This document shows, one piece after another, positions 13,607 to 14,452 of a DNA stretch of 14,452 nt. The position numbers and the translations under genes are program-made. Position 1 is the stretch's first letter; each line of letters begins with the position of its first letter. This stretch comes from an uncultured Roseateles sp. (GTDB lineage Bacteria > Pseudomonadota > Gammaproteobacteria > Burkholderiales > Burkholderiaceae), in the NCBI GenBank assembly GCA_946480605.1, contig CAMLKW010000107.1:1-14452 (forward strand), in the 5' to 3' direction. The notes under the pieces are model-generated. The model did not search any database. It saw only the letters and a program-made list of their open reading frames with translations, and had not been told where the DNA came from.

Positions 13607-14452
13607 CGCGCGGCCTCGGCGACGGTGGCGCTGCCGGGCAGGGCGTCGGCCACGCGGATGGGCTTGGGAATCAGGCCCAGCGCGTGGAAGGTGTCGGCGA
13701 TCTTCTGCTGCTCGGCGGCGACGGCGGCGCTCAGCGGCTTCACGCCGAATTCATAGCGTTGCAGGCTGCGCTCGACGACCTCGGGCTCCAGGCCTTGCAG
13801 TGGCGCGATGACGGCGGCGGCGGCCTTGATGTTGGCCTTCAGCGCAACGGCCTGGGCCTGCGTGTCCTCGAACAACGCCTGCACCAACTGCGGGTGCCTG
13901 GCCGCGAAGCCGCGCTCGGCCAGGTAGTAGGCGTAGTTGTTCACCAGGCCCTTGCCATCCTGCAGCAGGCGGGCGCCGCTCTGCTTTTCGACGGCGGCCA
14001 GGAAGGGGTCCCAGATCACCCAGGCATCCACGGCGCCGCGCTCGAAGGCGGCACGCGCGTCGGCTGGCGGCAGGTAGACGGCATGCACGTCGCCGAACTT
14101 CAGGCCATGCTTCTCCAGCGCCTTGACCAGCAGGTAGTGCACGTTGCTGCCCTTGTTCAGCGCGACCTTGCGGCCCCTGAGTTCGGCTGCCGACCTGATG
14201 GCCGAGCCCTTTGGCACGACGATGGCCTCGGCCTGCGGCGCGGCGGGGTCGAAGCCGATGTAGACGAAGCGCGCACCGGCGGCCTGCGCAAAGATGGGCG
14301 GCGCCTCGCCGACGTAGCCCACGTCCACCGCGCCGACGTTCAGGCCCTCCAGCAGCTGCGGGCCGGCGGGGAACTCGACCCACTTCACGCTGGCGCCCAG
14401 CGCGCTGAGCTTCTTTTCCAGCGAGCCGTTGGACTTCTGCAGCGTCAGCAGG
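13603..14452 (-). CDS. ssuA: Aliphatic sulfonate-binding protein, first tandem copy (5' end outside window)
   Basis: The reading frame enters from the right edge with '[59 protein letters not shown]', so the start codon and signal peptide lie beyond 14452. About 282 residues are visible; the GTG at 14388 is an internal valine, not a start. The rest is typical of SsuA: '[65 protein letters not shown]' and a C-terminus ending '[25 protein letters not shown]'. The 'KGSN..YLL' and '[11 protein letters not shown]' stretches are close to canonical SsuA, more so than in the second copy, so this one is probably the ancestral-type sulfonate receptor. It overlaps the second copy by four bases. Confidence 0.9.
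   Translation of the reverse strand, partial: LLTLQKSNGSLEKKLSALGASVKWVEFPAGPQLLEGLNVGAVDVGYVGEAPPIFAQAAGARFVYIGFDPAAPQAEAIVVPKGSAIRSAAELRGRKVALNKGSNVHYLLVKALEKHGLKFGDVHAVYLPPADARAAFERGAVDAWVIWDPFLAAVEKQSGARLLQDGKGLVNNYAYYLAERGFAARHPQLVQALFEDTQAQAVALKANIKAAAAVIAPLQGLEPEVVERSLQRYEFGVKPLSAAVAAEQQKIADTFHALGLIPKPIRVADALPGSATVAEAAR

Noticed and set aside
14211..14388. Start of the right-edge SsuA gene at GTG 14388
   Set aside because: The frame stays open with typical binding-protein sequence to the window edge, so this GTG is an internal codon and the gene is partial.

Overview
This window looks like chromosomal DNA of a high-GC betaproteobacterium, most likely in the Burkholderiales (Rubrivivax/Roseateles-like). 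The grounds are its very GC-rich codon use, its gene families, and an intergenic element of a type I recall from those genomes. I see no rRNA, tRNA, CRISPR array, transposase or integrase. Every gene except one small one (485-835) lies on the minus strand, so the biological reading direction is right to left.

Right end (14452 to 9925): a sulfonate (organosulfur) scavenging operon of the ssu type. It holds two tandem SsuA-like substrate-binding proteins (the first cut by the window edge), an FMNH2-dependent alkanesulfonate monooxygenase SsuD, permease SsuC and ATPase SsuB. The genes overlap or nearly touch. A small VOC (glyoxalase-fold) gene follows (9803-9426) and ends in a strong hairpin terminator (9385-9416).

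Centre (9193 to 1803): an eight-gene operon that I read as a ureide/carboxybiuret nitrogen-scavenging system. The order is allophanate hydrolase (atzF), an SsuA/NMT1-type ABC importer (binding protein, permease, ATPase), atzG (DUF4089 partner subunit), atzE (amidase), atzH (DUF3225/HpxZ) and a GntR/FCD regulator. From the permease onward every junction is a 4-base ATGA overlap, so the genes are probably translationally coupled. In the gene-free stretch before atzF (9009-9425) I find a near-consensus sigma-54 promoter (perfect TGGCACG -24 box, GG-N10-GC spacing). Two NtrC-like sites lie about 135 and 156 bp upstream of the predicted start and are 21 bp apart. A GntR-type imperfect palindrome sits over the start site. 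Together these suggest nitrogen-limitation activation (RpoN/NtrC) plus substrate control by the operon's own GntR protein. AtzE/G, AtzH and AtzF would release ammonia in series from an imported carboxylated urea derivative. No ring-opening enzyme (AtzD), biuret hydrolase or urea carboxylase is present, so the first substrate is unknown.

Left end (1802 to 1): a periplasmic binding-protein-like gene of the TIGR02285 type, a convergent small MmcQ/YjbR-like gene on the plus strand, and the start of a secreted kelch-repeat protein that runs off the window.

All functional calls come from reading motifs and gene order by eye. No database search was possible.
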